A stretch of DNA of 27,361 bases from Candidatus Undinarchaeales archaeon (GTDB lineage: Archaea > SpSt-1190 > JASMDC01), in the NCBI GenBank assembly GCA_030753015.1, contig JASMDC010000046.1, forward strand, positions 1 through 27,361, given 5' to 3'. A program made the position numbers and the translations under genes. Positions 6,795 to 13,539 of this stretch are shown in pieces. How positions within the stretch are numbered: position 1 is the stretch's first letter; every line of letters starts with the position of its first letter. Under the pieces are notes generated by a model that was not told the origin of the DNA, did not search any database, and saw only the letters and a program-made list of their open reading frames with translations.

Positions 6795-7685
6795 TCAGAG
6801 CCGGTCGAAGATCTGACACTTGAGCGCGATAGCGGTGCTGAGGCTATGTCCTTCGAACATAACGGAGCGGACGATGTTCTGGATGTAGAACCGGGAGGCG
6901 GCGTTGGGCGTCTGCACCGTAAGGCCGTCCATGATGGTCGTGCGCTCGTCATAGGGGTCGATGGTGCACTTGCGCCGTTCGGCCTCCTTGCCCACTAGAC
7001 GTGCGAGCTCGCTGATGTTCACGAACACCATGGCGACCACCTTGCCCCCTTTCACGAGGCGGCGGGCCTTGGGCCATAGCCAACGCGTGTAGGGGCGCTC
7101 GATACCCAGGTCCTTGTCCATCCCGATGGTCAGTGATGATGGCAGCCACAGGTCACGGATCCCGACCTCTCGCTCCAGGCGCTCGGTGGCCTGTTCGAGG
7201 GGCTCGCCGGCCGGGATGCACGCGATGAACATCCCCGGTTCGGGCCGTGCGTAGGCGGCCGAACCCTGCTGCCGACAGCGGAGGACCGTGCGGGCTACTT
7301 TCCGTCGCGGACGGAGCAGCTCGTCGCGGAGCGGGAGGTCCAAGGTCATCCGGAAGGAGCGGCCACCAGCGAGCTTCTTGTCGAGCACCTCGTTCTGCAC
7401 GTTCTCTCCCAGGCGAGGAACGATGTGGATCACGGTCCCCTCGTTACTTGCGCTGAAGATGGCATGGGGTACCGGAGGGGTTTCGCGCCTCGTGAAACTG
7501 AGCCGGGCCCGCATCTCCGTCGGCGTGTCCGCAGCGACGTCCCAGTACACGTCAACGACATACCCCTGTTCCTCCAGTCCCTGACGGATGGAGTCGAGGT
7601 TCTGGTTGACGGCCGGGAGCAGTGGCGGTATATTGAGCAGCAGCTGCGAGCTCGTGATCTGCTCATCGGTCCCGCTCATGGTCAT
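6795..7685 (-). CDS. Unrecognised soluble protein
   Basis: I do not recognise this 296-residue protein. It has no signal peptide or transmembrane helix and looks like a mixed alpha/beta cytoplasmic protein. Visible landmarks are an N-terminal helical segment (SSQLLLNIPPLLPAVNQN), an internal basic stretch (RDELLRPRRKVARTVLRCR) and a C-terminal region with KCTIDPYDERTTIMDGL and a hydrophobic NIVRSVMFEGHSL segment. I chose the ATG at 7685 because an AGGAGG site lies five bases upstream and a TATA (7718-7727, minus strand) sits further back, giving one of the few leadered messages here. The ATG at 7679 is an equally acceptable start. It is divergent from the first member of the tandem two-TM family; whether they work together is unknown. 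Confidence 0.7.
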   Translation of the reverse strand: MTMSGTDEQITSSQLLLNIPPLLPAVNQNLDSIRQGLEEQGYVVDVYWDVAADTPTEMRARLSFTRRETPPVPHAIFSASNEGTVIHIVPRLGENVQNEVLDKKLAGGRSFRMTLDLPLRDELLRPRRKVARTVLRCRQQGSAAYARPEPGMFIACIPAGEPLEQATERLEREVGIRDLWLPSSLTIGMDKDLGIERPYTRWLWPKARRLVKGGKVVAMVFVNISELARLVGKEAERRKCTIDPYDERTTIMDGLTVQTPNAASRFYIQNIVRSVMFEGHSLSTAIALKCQIFDRL

Positions 7686-7717
7686 GTGCCCTCCTGTGCA
7701 CGGTGTGGCCCCGTTCG

Positions 7718-7727
7718 CATTTAACGT
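7718..7727 (-). promoter_or_regulatory. TATA box and short leader for the gene at 6795-7685
   Basis: Minus-strand ACGTTAAATG is followed by AGGAGG just upstream of the ATG at 7685. The TATA centre is about 37 nt from the start, leaving room for a leader of about 10 nt that contains the Shine-Dalgarno site. Confidence 0.55.
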
Positions 7728-7762
7728 TTTCGCCCAAGGCCGCCTCTTCACTGTCGAAGCCA

Positions 7763-7774
7763 TTATATTGGTTG
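7763..7774 (+). promoter_or_regulatory. Promoter of tandem paralogue 1
   Basis: TTATATTGGTTG is a TATA box followed by an ATTGGT extension that recurs before all three paralogues. The A of ATTGG (7767) is exactly 25 nt before the ATG at 7792, so the message is predicted to be leaderless. Confidence 0.7.
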
Positions 7775-7791
7775 CTGTCCATAAGGATGTC

Positions 7792-8490
7792 ATGACCGAT
7801 GTGCCTTGGTACGTGGACAACTATCAGGTGTTCATCCTCATCGTGCTCCTCACGATCGGGTACGGGGCCGTCGACATCATGAACGCCACGGAACGTGAGC
7901 CCGCCGGATCTACCTGGGAGGAGCGCAACGCCGACCGCCTGGAACTAATGGAGACCGCCACGACCGATGAGCTCATCGAGCTCTTGAAGGAGGACGAGAA
8001 CGATCCGCACCCGGGTTTCGAGAAGAAGTCACGGGAAATGTCCGCAGACGATGTAAAGCTGTTCGGCGGTTTAATCGTCATCATCCTCTCCTACAGCTGG
8101 TTCAAGACCTTCCAGCGGTTCAAGGAGGTCGTCGACGCCCTCGGCCCGCAGCTGGCCGTTGTGGAGGTGGTGAAGTTCATGCGTAACACCAGCCTCCACT
8201 GCACGACGCATGACGGCAGGGCCTTCTACCTCTACTACTTCGGCGGTGCAAAGCACTCTCGTGCCTACTACGAGCTGTGGATCGACACCATGACGATGCC
8301 CGATATCACGGGTGCCGAGCAGTACATAGCTGCCATCGACCATCTCGATTCGATCCTTGCGCTCCCTGGGGACACCGAGGGCAGCTGGAAGCTCACGGCC
8401 CGTCTGTCCGACGAGTGGTTCACTTCCGAGACGCCAGACATCCTCAAGACGCTGGACGCCCTCTACGCGCTGAGGGACCGGCGGCGGTGA
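7792..8490 (+). CDS. Tandem two-TM family protein, copy 1
   Basis: This is the first of three adjacent paralogues of a family I do not recognise (232 residues). It starts MTDVPWYVDNYQ, then has a transmembrane helix (about 12-30), an acidic charged insertion (about 31-85) unique to this copy, a second helix (about 89-104) ending in SWFKTFQRF, and a C-terminal cytoplasmic-type domain. That domain carries the family signature: LHCTT, DGRAFYLYYFGGAKH, AYYELWID, HLDSI, LSDEWF and ILKTLDALYALRD. An in-frame frame extends upstream to 7588, but only the ATG at 7792 fits the promoter and aligns with the N-termini of copies 2 and 3. The conserved Cys, aromatic cluster and basic residues suggest a folded sensor or binding domain rather than a known enzyme. 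Confidence 0.75.
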   Translation: MTDVPWYVDNYQVFILIVLLTIGYGAVDIMNATEREPAGSTWEERNADRLELMETATTDELIELLKEDENDPHPGFEKKSREMSADDVKLFGGLIVIILSYSWFKTFQRFKEVVDALGPQLAVVEVVKFMRNTSLHCTTHDGRAFYLYYFGGAKHSRAYYELWIDTMTMPDITGAEQYIAAIDHLDSILALPGDTEGSWKLTARLSDEWFTSETPDILKTLDALYALRDRRR

Positions 8491-8511
8491 CGGCCGGGTC
8501 CGGCTCATTTA

Positions 8512-8522
8512 TTTATTGGTAG
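8512..8522 (+). promoter_or_regulatory. Promoter of tandem paralogue 2
   Basis: TTTATTGGTAG follows further AT-rich sequence (ATTTA). The A of ATTGG (8515) is 25 nt before the ATG at 8540, the same geometry as copies 1 and 3. Confidence 0.7.
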
Positions 8523-8539
8523 CCGTGTTCACGGTGAAC

Positions 8540-9136
8540 ATGGTCGAAGCTCCTTGGTACGTGGAGAACTACCGGGCGTTCCTTCTTGCGTCGCTCCTGG
8601 CGGTCGTGCTCTTTCTGGCACCGATGTTCCCCTGGATGTTCACACCGTACATGGACGACTGGATCGATCTTGTGGAGGACGCTGACGAACCAGGGTTCTT
8701 CATGGTCATGGCGTTAATACCGGGGATACTCGGGTACTCCTATTTCAAGACCTTCCAGCGGTACTGGGAGGTGGTCGAGGCCCTGGGCGACCGTCTGGTG
8801 TCAGTGGAGGTGATCGGCTTCATGCGTCACACGAGCCTCCATTGCACGACCTACGACGGCAGGTCGTTCTATCTCTACTACTTCGGCGGGGCCAAGCACA
8901 TGCCCGCTTACTACAAACTATCGATCGACCTGCCCGGCAAGCTGCCGCGGTTCGACTCCACGCCGCACGTGGAGGCCATCTACCACTTGAAGAGTATCGA
9001 GGTCGAGTACGGTGACGAGGAGGGACAGGACAAGCTCGTTGCCAAGTTGTCCGACCAGTGGTTCGTGTCGGAGACGAAGGACATCCTAAACTCGCTTGAC
9101 GCGCTCCACAAGATACGTGACGAGAAGCGGAAGTAG
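8540..9136 (+). CDS. Tandem two-TM family protein, copy 2
   Basis: This second paralogue (198 residues) is clearly the closest relative of copy 1. It begins MVEAPWYVENYRAF and has two hydrophobic segments (about 12-35 and 53-70). It then repeats the SYFKTFQRYWEVVEALG, LHCTT, DGRSFYLYYFGGAKH, LSDQWFVSETKDIL and LDALHKIRD blocks, nearly matching copy 1. Unlike copy 1, the loop between the helices is short. It ends in a basic tail (RDEKRK). The ATG at 8540 is preferred over an upstream GTG and TTG because it fits both the promoter spacing and the N-terminal alignment with the other copies. It has its own promoter rather than sharing an operon with copy 1. Function unknown. Confidence 0.75.
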   Translation: MVEAPWYVENYRAFLLASLLAVVLFLAPMFPWMFTPYMDDWIDLVEDADEPGFFMVMALIPGILGYSYFKTFQRYWEVVEALGDRLVSVEVIGFMRHTSLHCTTYDGRSFYLYYFGGAKHMPAYYKLSIDLPGKLPRFDSTPHVEAIYHLKSIEVEYGDEEGQDKLVAKLSDQWFVSETKDILNSLDALHKIRDEKRK

Positions 9137-9156
9137 TCCGGCCGGTGCCGTAGCTA

Positions 9157-9167
9157 TTTATTGGTTG
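9157..9167 (+). promoter_or_regulatory. Promoter of tandem paralogue 3
   Basis: TTTATTGGTTG repeats the element before copies 1 and 2. The A of ATTGG (9160) is 25 nt before the ATG at 9185. Confidence 0.7.
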
Positions 9168-9184
9168 TACCGCACAGAGGATGC

Positions 9185-9775
9185 ATGCCGGAGATCCCCG
9201 TGCACATCGAGCGGTACCAGCAGTTCCTGGCAGTTGGGATCATCGTGGGGCTCATCGTCGTGAGCGTGTACTTCCATGAACGACTCCCCTGGGGTGACAC
9301 TGTCAAGGACCTCTTCCCGACAGATACTCGTGCAGCACTGATAGCTCACATAGCTCTCATTGTGATTGGCCTCACCAGCCTCGCTCTGGCGCTCACGGGC
9401 GAGCGGTTCGTCTGGGCGCTCGACGCCCTTGCCACTCGCCTGGGTACGGCCGAGGTCCACGGCTCAATGTGGAGCGGGATCCTCCGTTGCACGACCCCCG
9501 ACGGAAGGAGCTACTTCCTGTATTACTATCCTGGCAGAAAGCACACTCGCGCCTACTACGAGCTCTGGCTGGAGCTACTGACCGAGCTCGAAGACCTCGA
9601 TTCCGGCGAGCATATCACGGCCATCGACCATCTGGAGAGCATAGCCGTGCGGCCGGGGGATGGCGGAGGCCCGGCGAGACTGGTCGCACACCTCAACGAG
9701 AGCGCAACGTCGACGGACGCTCTTCCCAGAACCCTGGACGCGCTGTTCGAGCTCAGGGACCACAGGCGACAGTGA
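9185..9775 (+). CDS. Tandem two-TM family protein, copy 3
   Basis: This third, most divergent paralogue has 196 residues. It begins MPEIPVHIERYQQFLA, then has a first helix (about 14-30), a loop and a second helix (about 51-70). The C-terminal domain keeps the family landmarks LRCTT, DGRSYFLYYYPGRKH, RAYYELWLEL, AIDHLESI and TLDALFELRD, but SDxWF has become NESAT and the KTFQR block is lost. The conserved Cys and the Tyr cluster persist, so those are the best candidates for the functional core. The ATG at 9185 fits the promoter and the family alignment; an upstream TTG frame (9161) would put the promoter inside the gene. Confidence 0.73.
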   Translation: MPEIPVHIERYQQFLAVGIIVGLIVVSVYFHERLPWGDTVKDLFPTDTRAALIAHIALIVIGLTSLALALTGERFVWALDALATRLGTAEVHGSMWSGILRCTTPDGRSYFLYYYPGRKHTRAYYELWLELLTELEDLDSGEHITAIDHLESIAVRPGDGGGPARLVAHLNESATSTDALPRTLDALFELRDHRRQ

Positions 9776-9785
9776 GAACTGATCG

Positions 9786-9990
9786 TCATTCGACCTTGAT
9801 GCTCTTCTCCTTGATCTCGTTCAGTATCAGGTTCGTTTCCGTCCTTTCGATGAACTCGTACGTCTGTATATTCTTGAGGAACGCGTCCATGGATTTCCTG
9901 TTCTTCAACTTGGCGATGATCACGACATCGAAATGCCCGGTAACGTCGTAGACGGTAAAGACGTGCGGATTGATGCGCGAGCTTCTCGGA
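9786..9990 (-). pseudogene. Lrp/AsnC C-terminal ligand-binding domain remnant
   Basis: Read on the minus strand, this frame encodes about 68 residues that match the C-terminal effector domain of Lrp/AsnC regulators: NPHVFTVYDVTGHFDVVI, then KSMDAFLKNIQ and ERTETNLILNEIKE at the end. The DNA-binding helix-turn-helix half is absent. No ATG, GTG or TTG exists before the beginning of the domain, and an in-frame stop (TGA) occurs about 18 codons upstream of NPHV. It is therefore a truncated gene or a displaced fragment. Free-standing effector domains do occur in archaea, but they need a start codon, which I cannot find here. The upstream sequence changes into an unrelated plus-strand coding remnant. 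Confidence 0.65.
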
Positions 9991-9993
9991 TAG

Positions 9994-10095
9994 GAGCTCT
10001 TTCAGAAGTTCGCTGAGACGAAGGAGAGGGAAGCGGAAGAGTCCAGGGTAGCTGTCACCGACTGGGACCTCGAGAAATACCTGGAAGCGTGCTAG
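9994..10095 (+). pseudogene. C-terminal coding remnant of an unknown gene
   Basis: This open frame of 33 codons plus a TAG stop has coding-like composition and encodes an acidic-basic helical tail (KFAETKEREAEESR, then DWDLEKYLEAC). It directly follows an in-frame TAG at 9991-9993 and has no start codon. Its amino-acid content and reading direction differ from the Lrp remnant beside it, so two gene ends seem to have been joined here. The parent gene is not recognisable from such a short tail. Confidence 0.4.
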
Positions 10096-10108
10096 AGGAT
10101 GGCCTGTA

Positions 10109-10807
10109 TCAGTGCAGACTGCGCCGCACGTCCGCGGGCGGGAAGTGACCGACCCAGGCCACGGCCACCGCCGCGAGCAGCAAGGGCCTGGTCACGAGGA
10201 TGAACCATGTCACGCCCCATGTCGCCTCAGCGTAGGCCGCTATCAGCGCTAGGAGGAAGGAGATCGCGCACGCCGCCAGGCGGTACATCATCATCTTGCT
10301 CCGTGCCTTGAAGGAGAGGAGAGGTATGGCCAGCGCAAGGACCGCTCCCGGTATGAGGCCCCACAAGGTCAGTATCCCCAGGGCAGTGCGGTCGTTGACG
10401 AACCAGGAGGTCCCCCAGACACCAAGGCTGTAGACGCCCAGACCCCCTTGCCATACGAGGACGCTGGCAGCCACACCCACCAGGAGCAGGAGGGTCGGGA
10501 GGCGTTCAGCGATCCCACCCGAGCGGTTTTCCGACATGAGGCCCACGAGGTAGGATGCCACCGGCACCGAGAGCACGCCCTGGACCACGAGGGCAAGTAG
10601 GAAGAGGATCCTGTCGATCCGCGGGAGGCCGATGCTGCCGGCCAGCTGACGCAGCCCGATGAGACCGTAGAGCAGTGTGGACAGGAGCCAGAAGACCGTG
10701 ACGCTGTCCGCCAGCCGGTCACGGAGCTCGACTAGCCGCGAAGCGAGGACGGCTGTGGCTGCCGCGAGCAACAGTGCACTGCATCCATTGAGCAAGTTGC
10801 CAATCAC
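10109..10807 (-). CDS. Polytopic membrane protein of unknown function
   Basis: This product of 232 residues has about seven hydrophobic helices and few charged residues. Short loops carry the segments RLVELRDRLADS, SENRSGG, WFVNDRTALG and SFKARSKMMMYR. No family motif is recognised; it could be a small sensor domain, a transporter-like protein or an uncharacterised methanogen membrane protein. The GTG at 10807 is preferred because an AGGAGG (10819-10824, minus strand) lies 11 nt upstream and a TATA (10846-10856) is further back. The frame stays open far upstream into the glmM gene on the other strand, but that part is a shadow. It is divergent from glmM with separate TATA boxes. Confidence 0.65.
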   Translation of the reverse strand: MIGNLLNGCSALLLAAATAVLASRLVELRDRLADSVTVFWLLSTLLYGLIGLRQLAGSIGLPRIDRILFLLALVVQGVLSVPVASYLVGLMSENRSGGIAERLPTLLLLVGVAASVLVWQGGLGVYSLGVWGTSWFVNDRTALGILTLWGLIPGAVLALAIPLLSFKARSKMMMYRLAACAISFLLALIAAYAEATWGVTWFILVTRPLLLAAVAVAWVGHFPPADVRRSLH

Positions 10808-10845
10808 AGCAATGTCTACCTCCTGCAACTGGAGAGCACCACATG

Positions 10846-10856
10846 CTTTATAATGC
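10846..10856 (-). promoter_or_regulatory. TATA box for the membrane protein at 10109-10807
   Basis: Minus-strand CATTATAAAGC is centred near 10850, predicting transcription from about 10823 and a leader of about 16 nt carrying AGGAGG. Confidence 0.6.
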
Positions 10857-10880
10857 TGAACCCGTGGCCGCGCCCGGGTG

Positions 10881-10893
10881 TTAAACATAAAAG
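10881..10893 (+). promoter_or_regulatory. TATA box of the glmM-glmU operon
   Basis: TTAAACATAAAAG lies 25-30 nt upstream of the ATG at 10917, which predicts a leaderless glmM-glmU message. The divergent membrane gene has a separate TATA at 10846-10856. Confidence 0.65.
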
Positions 10894-10916
10894 GGTTGCC
10901 CGACCCACTCCACGCG

Positions 10917-12320
10917 ATGGGAGCGCTCTTCGGCACTTCGGGCATGCGGGGAATCGTCAACCTCGAGATAACGCCACCACTGGTACTCAAGACCGGGATG
11001 GCGCTGGCGGCATCGCTGGACCACTGCGGCAGCGTCGCCGTGGGGACGGACCACCGTACCTCTGCGGAGGCCATCAAGCGCGCTATGGTCGCGGGCATTC
11101 TGGCAGGCGGATGCAACGTGATGGACGTCGGATTGGCCCCCACCCCGACAATCGTGTACGCAGGTTCCAAGCTCGGGTGCGACGCGTCCGTGAGCATCAC
11201 CGCCTCGCACAATCCGCCCGAGTACAACGGCATCAAGCTCTGGAATTCCGACGGCTCGGGTTTCTCACGGGAGCAGGAGGCTGATGTCGAGGAGCTCATC
11301 CTGGGCGCTCAGGTGCCAGGCGTCGAGTGGAACAACGTCGGCAGGGTGTTCCAACGCCCGCACGCCTCACGCACTCACATCGATGCGATCATCACGGCCC
11401 TGGGCCATGTGGACGGGTTCTCTGTTGTGTACGACGGCGGGTGCGGTGCCGGATCAAAGGTCACTCCCTACCTCCTCCGTGAGCTGGGGTGCAAGGTGTT
11501 CACGCTCAATGCCAACCCCGATGGAAGGTTCGATCCGAGGGACCACTTGCGGGGCGAGCCCCTCCCGGCCGCGGGTGATTGGAACCGCATTGCGGACCTG
11601 GCCAACCTCGTCGACACGGTCTTTGCGACCGAGGCCGATTTGGGGCTGGCCAATGACGGTGACGCGGACCGTGTGCTCGTCGTGGACGAGACCGGTACTG
11701 TTGTCCCTCCTGATGTGCTCATCGCCTTCTTCGCCGAGCAGGCACTGAAGGAGAAGAAGGGCGGTACAATCGTCACCACCGTCGAAAGTTCGATGCTCAT
11801 CGAAGAGGTCGCCAAGAAGAACAAGGGCAAGGTCGTGCGCACTCCCGTGGGTGACGTGTTCGTCTCGCGGGCGGTGAAGGAGCACGGTGCGCTCCTTGGT
11901 GCCGAGCCCGCGGGGACCTTCATATTCCCTGACCTTCACCTGTGCCCCGACGGCCCGTTCTCGGCAGCGTGTGCGGTGCGGGTGCTCGCTGAGCACGGCA
12001 GGCCGCTGTCCGAGATCCTGGCCGTGTACGAGCGCTACCCCATGGGTCGGCTCCGTCTCGAATGTCCCAATGAGCGCAAGGCGACTGCCATGGACGCCAT
12101 CGCCGTGGAGCTCGAGGACGCTCTCTCGGGGATCAAGGGCATCGATACCGCTGACGGCATCAGGGCCGAGCTCAAGGACGGTTGGATCCTGGTGCGGCCC
12201 TCCGGCACCGAGCCCATTCTACGGATCACCACCGAGGCACGGGACCAGCAGGCGCTCGACACCACGCTCGAGGCCGCTCAGGAGGCCGTGGGCGACATAA
12301 TCGCCCGGGTGACGCGGTAG
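10917..12320 (+). CDS. glmM: Phosphoglucosamine mutase / phosphohexomutase
   Basis: This alpha-D-phosphohexomutase has 467 residues and probably interconverts glucosamine-6-phosphate and glucosamine-1-phosphate for UDP-GlcNAc synthesis. All four family signatures are visible: GTSGMRG near the start (6-12), the phosphoserine loop TASHNPPEYNGIK with the catalytic Ser97, the magnesium loop NDGDADR, and the phosphate-binding loop RPSGTEP near the end. The sugar-binding GAEPAG is also present. The ATG at 10917 gives the normal family N-terminus and fits the TATA; an upstream TTG frame would include the promoter. The stop codon is one base before the GTG of the nucleotidyltransferase gene, so the two form an operon. 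Substrate preference (glucosamine versus mannose) is inferred from that partner. Confidence 0.88.
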   Translation: MGALFGTSGMRGIVNLEITPPLVLKTGMALAASLDHCGSVAVGTDHRTSAEAIKRAMVAGILAGGCNVMDVGLAPTPTIVYAGSKLGCDASVSITASHNPPEYNGIKLWNSDGSGFSREQEADVEELILGAQVPGVEWNNVGRVFQRPHASRTHIDAIITALGHVDGFSVVYDGGCGAGSKVTPYLLRELGCKVFTLNANPDGRFDPRDHLRGEPLPAAGDWNRIADLANLVDTVFATEADLGLANDGDADRVLVVDETGTVVPPDVLIAFFAEQALKEKKGGTIVTTVESSMLIEEVAKKNKGKVVRTPVGDVFVSRAVKEHGALLGAEPAGTFIFPDLHLCPDGPFSAACAVRVLAEHGRPLSEILAVYERYPMGRLRLECPNERKATAMDAIAVELEDALSGIKGIDTADGIRAELKDGWILVRPSGTEPILRITTEARDQQALDTTLEAAQEAVGDIIARVTR

Positions 12321-12321
12321 C

Positions 12322-13458
12322 GTGGAAGCGGTCATCCTCGCCGCCGGCCAAGGGACGCGGATGCGCCCCATCACGCCCGGTGTCCCCAAATCGCTCATCC
12401 CCGTGGCCAACCGCCCATTCCTCTCCCTTGTCGTGGACCGGGTACGGGCAGCTGGTGCAAAGCGTATCGTGGTAGTGGTCTCCCCGGAGAACCGTGACGC
12501 GATCCAGAACGCGCTGGATGACGTACAGGTCGCGGTCCAGGAGGTGCCCCGCGGTACCGCCGACGCTGTGGCGGCCGCTGAGAACGCCGTAACGGACGAC
12601 TTCCTCCTGGTCAACGGCGACACTCTCATCGAGGTGGACGACCTTCGCCGCCTTGCGGACGAATCAGGTTGTGCCATGGGGCTCGCGCGTGTGGACGATC
12701 CCTCTGCGTACGGCATCGCTGAGGTCGTCGACGGTCGCGTGGTGGCCATCGACGAGAAACCCGAGCATCCCCGGGGCGACCTCGCCAACACCGGTACCTA
12801 CCGGCTCACCAGGGCGGTATTCGATGCCATCCGGCGGACGCCGCTCTCGGAACGGGGCGAGCTGGAGCTTACTGCTTCTCTCATGCTCCTGCACGAGCGA
12901 GGGACACCGGTGCATGCATGCCTCATCGAACGCGGGTGGCGTGATTTCGGTGCCCCCTGGCACGTGCTCGACCTCAACGACGAGGCGCTGGCCGTGCTCG
13001 AGGCCCCCACACCACGGATCGACGGCGCCATCGTCAACGGCCCTGTGGTGCTGGGCACAGGGTGCACGGTGGGCGAGGATGCCATCATCCAGGGTCCTGC
13101 TGTGGTCGGCAACGGGTGTGAGATCGGTGCCGGTGCACGCATCGGTCCGGGATCGTCCGTGGGCGCGGGGTGCGTGCTGGGTGACGGGAGCGTCGTGGAG
13201 GGCTCGGTCCTGTGCGAAAGGGTCACGGTCGGTGATGGTGCGCAGGTGCTCTCCTCCGTGCTCGGGGCCGGGGCGACCGTGGGGATGGCGGCCACTCTTC
13301 TGGACACGAACGACGACAGCTCGACGGTCCGGATGACCGTGAAGGACAGGGACCTCGACACAGGCCGCACGCGGTGCGGTGCACTGGTCGGGTGCGGTGC
13401 CGCCGTGGACGACATGGAGGTCGTGTTCCCGGGATCGCTTGTGTTTGCGATGGAATGA
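12322..13458 (+). CDS. glmU: GlmU-like bifunctional sugar-1-phosphate nucleotidyltransferase/acetyltransferase
   Basis: This 378-residue protein has two parts. The N-terminal Rossmann-type nucleotidyltransferase starts EAVILAAGQGTRMRP and has the PKSLIPVANRP signature with the catalytic Lys. It keeps the VNGDTLIE metal/nucleotide site and the IDEKPEHP segment. The C-terminal half (from about 225) contains hexapeptide repeats of a left-handed beta-helix: GAIVNGP, LGTGCTVGEDAIIQGPAVVGNGCEIGAG and VGAGCVLGDGSVVEG. This is the archaeal GlmU-type arrangement, predicted to make UDP-GlcNAc from GlcN-1-P with acetyl-CoA and UTP. A glucose-1-phosphate thymidylyl- or mannose-guanylyl-transferase remains possible, as the hexapeptide region is short. 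The GTG start is one base after the glmM stop, indicating coupled translation. Confidence 0.82.
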   Translation: MEAVILAAGQGTRMRPITPGVPKSLIPVANRPFLSLVVDRVRAAGAKRIVVVVSPENRDAIQNALDDVQVAVQEVPRGTADAVAAAENAVTDDFLLVNGDTLIEVDDLRRLADESGCAMGLARVDDPSAYGIAEVVDGRVVAIDEKPEHPRGDLANTGTYRLTRAVFDAIRRTPLSERGELELTASLMLLHERGTPVHACLIERGWRDFGAPWHVLDLNDEALAVLEAPTPRIDGAIVNGPVVLGTGCTVGEDAIIQGPAVVGNGCEIGAGARIGPGSSVGAGCVLGDGSVVEGSVLCERVTVGDGAQVLSSVLGAGATVGMAATLLDTNDDSSTVRMTVKDRDLDTGRTRCGALVGCGAAVDDMEVVFPGSLVFAME

Positions 13459-13460
13459 CC

Positions 13461-13497
13461 GTGAACTACCCCTCTCAGAAGGGGACTTCCCGCCGAA
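13461..13497 (+). mobile_element. Solitary IS200/IS605-type end hairpin (copy 1)
   Basis: Starting two bases after the glmU stop, GTGAACTACCCC is followed by CCCCT, a six-base loop (13474-13479), AGGGG and then ACTTCCCGC. The GAACTACCCC–hairpin–GGGG–CTTCCCGC arrangement is the one found at the right ends of IS200/IS605-family elements, next to TnpB and its guide RNA. There is no transposase or TnpB gene within this window, so this is a solo end or a tiny non-autonomous element, or it has been reused as a 3' hairpin for glmU. Identification rests on my recognition of the sequence. Confidence 0.55.
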
Positions 13498-13508
13498 ACG
13501 TAAAAAAG

Positions 13509-13521
13509 AGTTAAAAAAACG
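13509..13521 (+). promoter_or_regulatory. TATA box of the B12-binding radical SAM gene
   Basis: The AT-rich AGTTAAAAAAAC is centred near 13514, 26 nt upstream of the GTG start at 13540. It is part of a longer A-rich tract (13501-13519) that directly follows the IS200/IS605-type hairpin. Confidence 0.6.
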
Positions 13522-13539
13522 TACGACCAATCCACGAGC

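Noticed and set aside
7588-7791. Extended N-terminus of tandem paralogue 1
   Set aside because: The extension includes its own TATA box and does not align with copies 2 and 3, which start at equivalent ATG codons.
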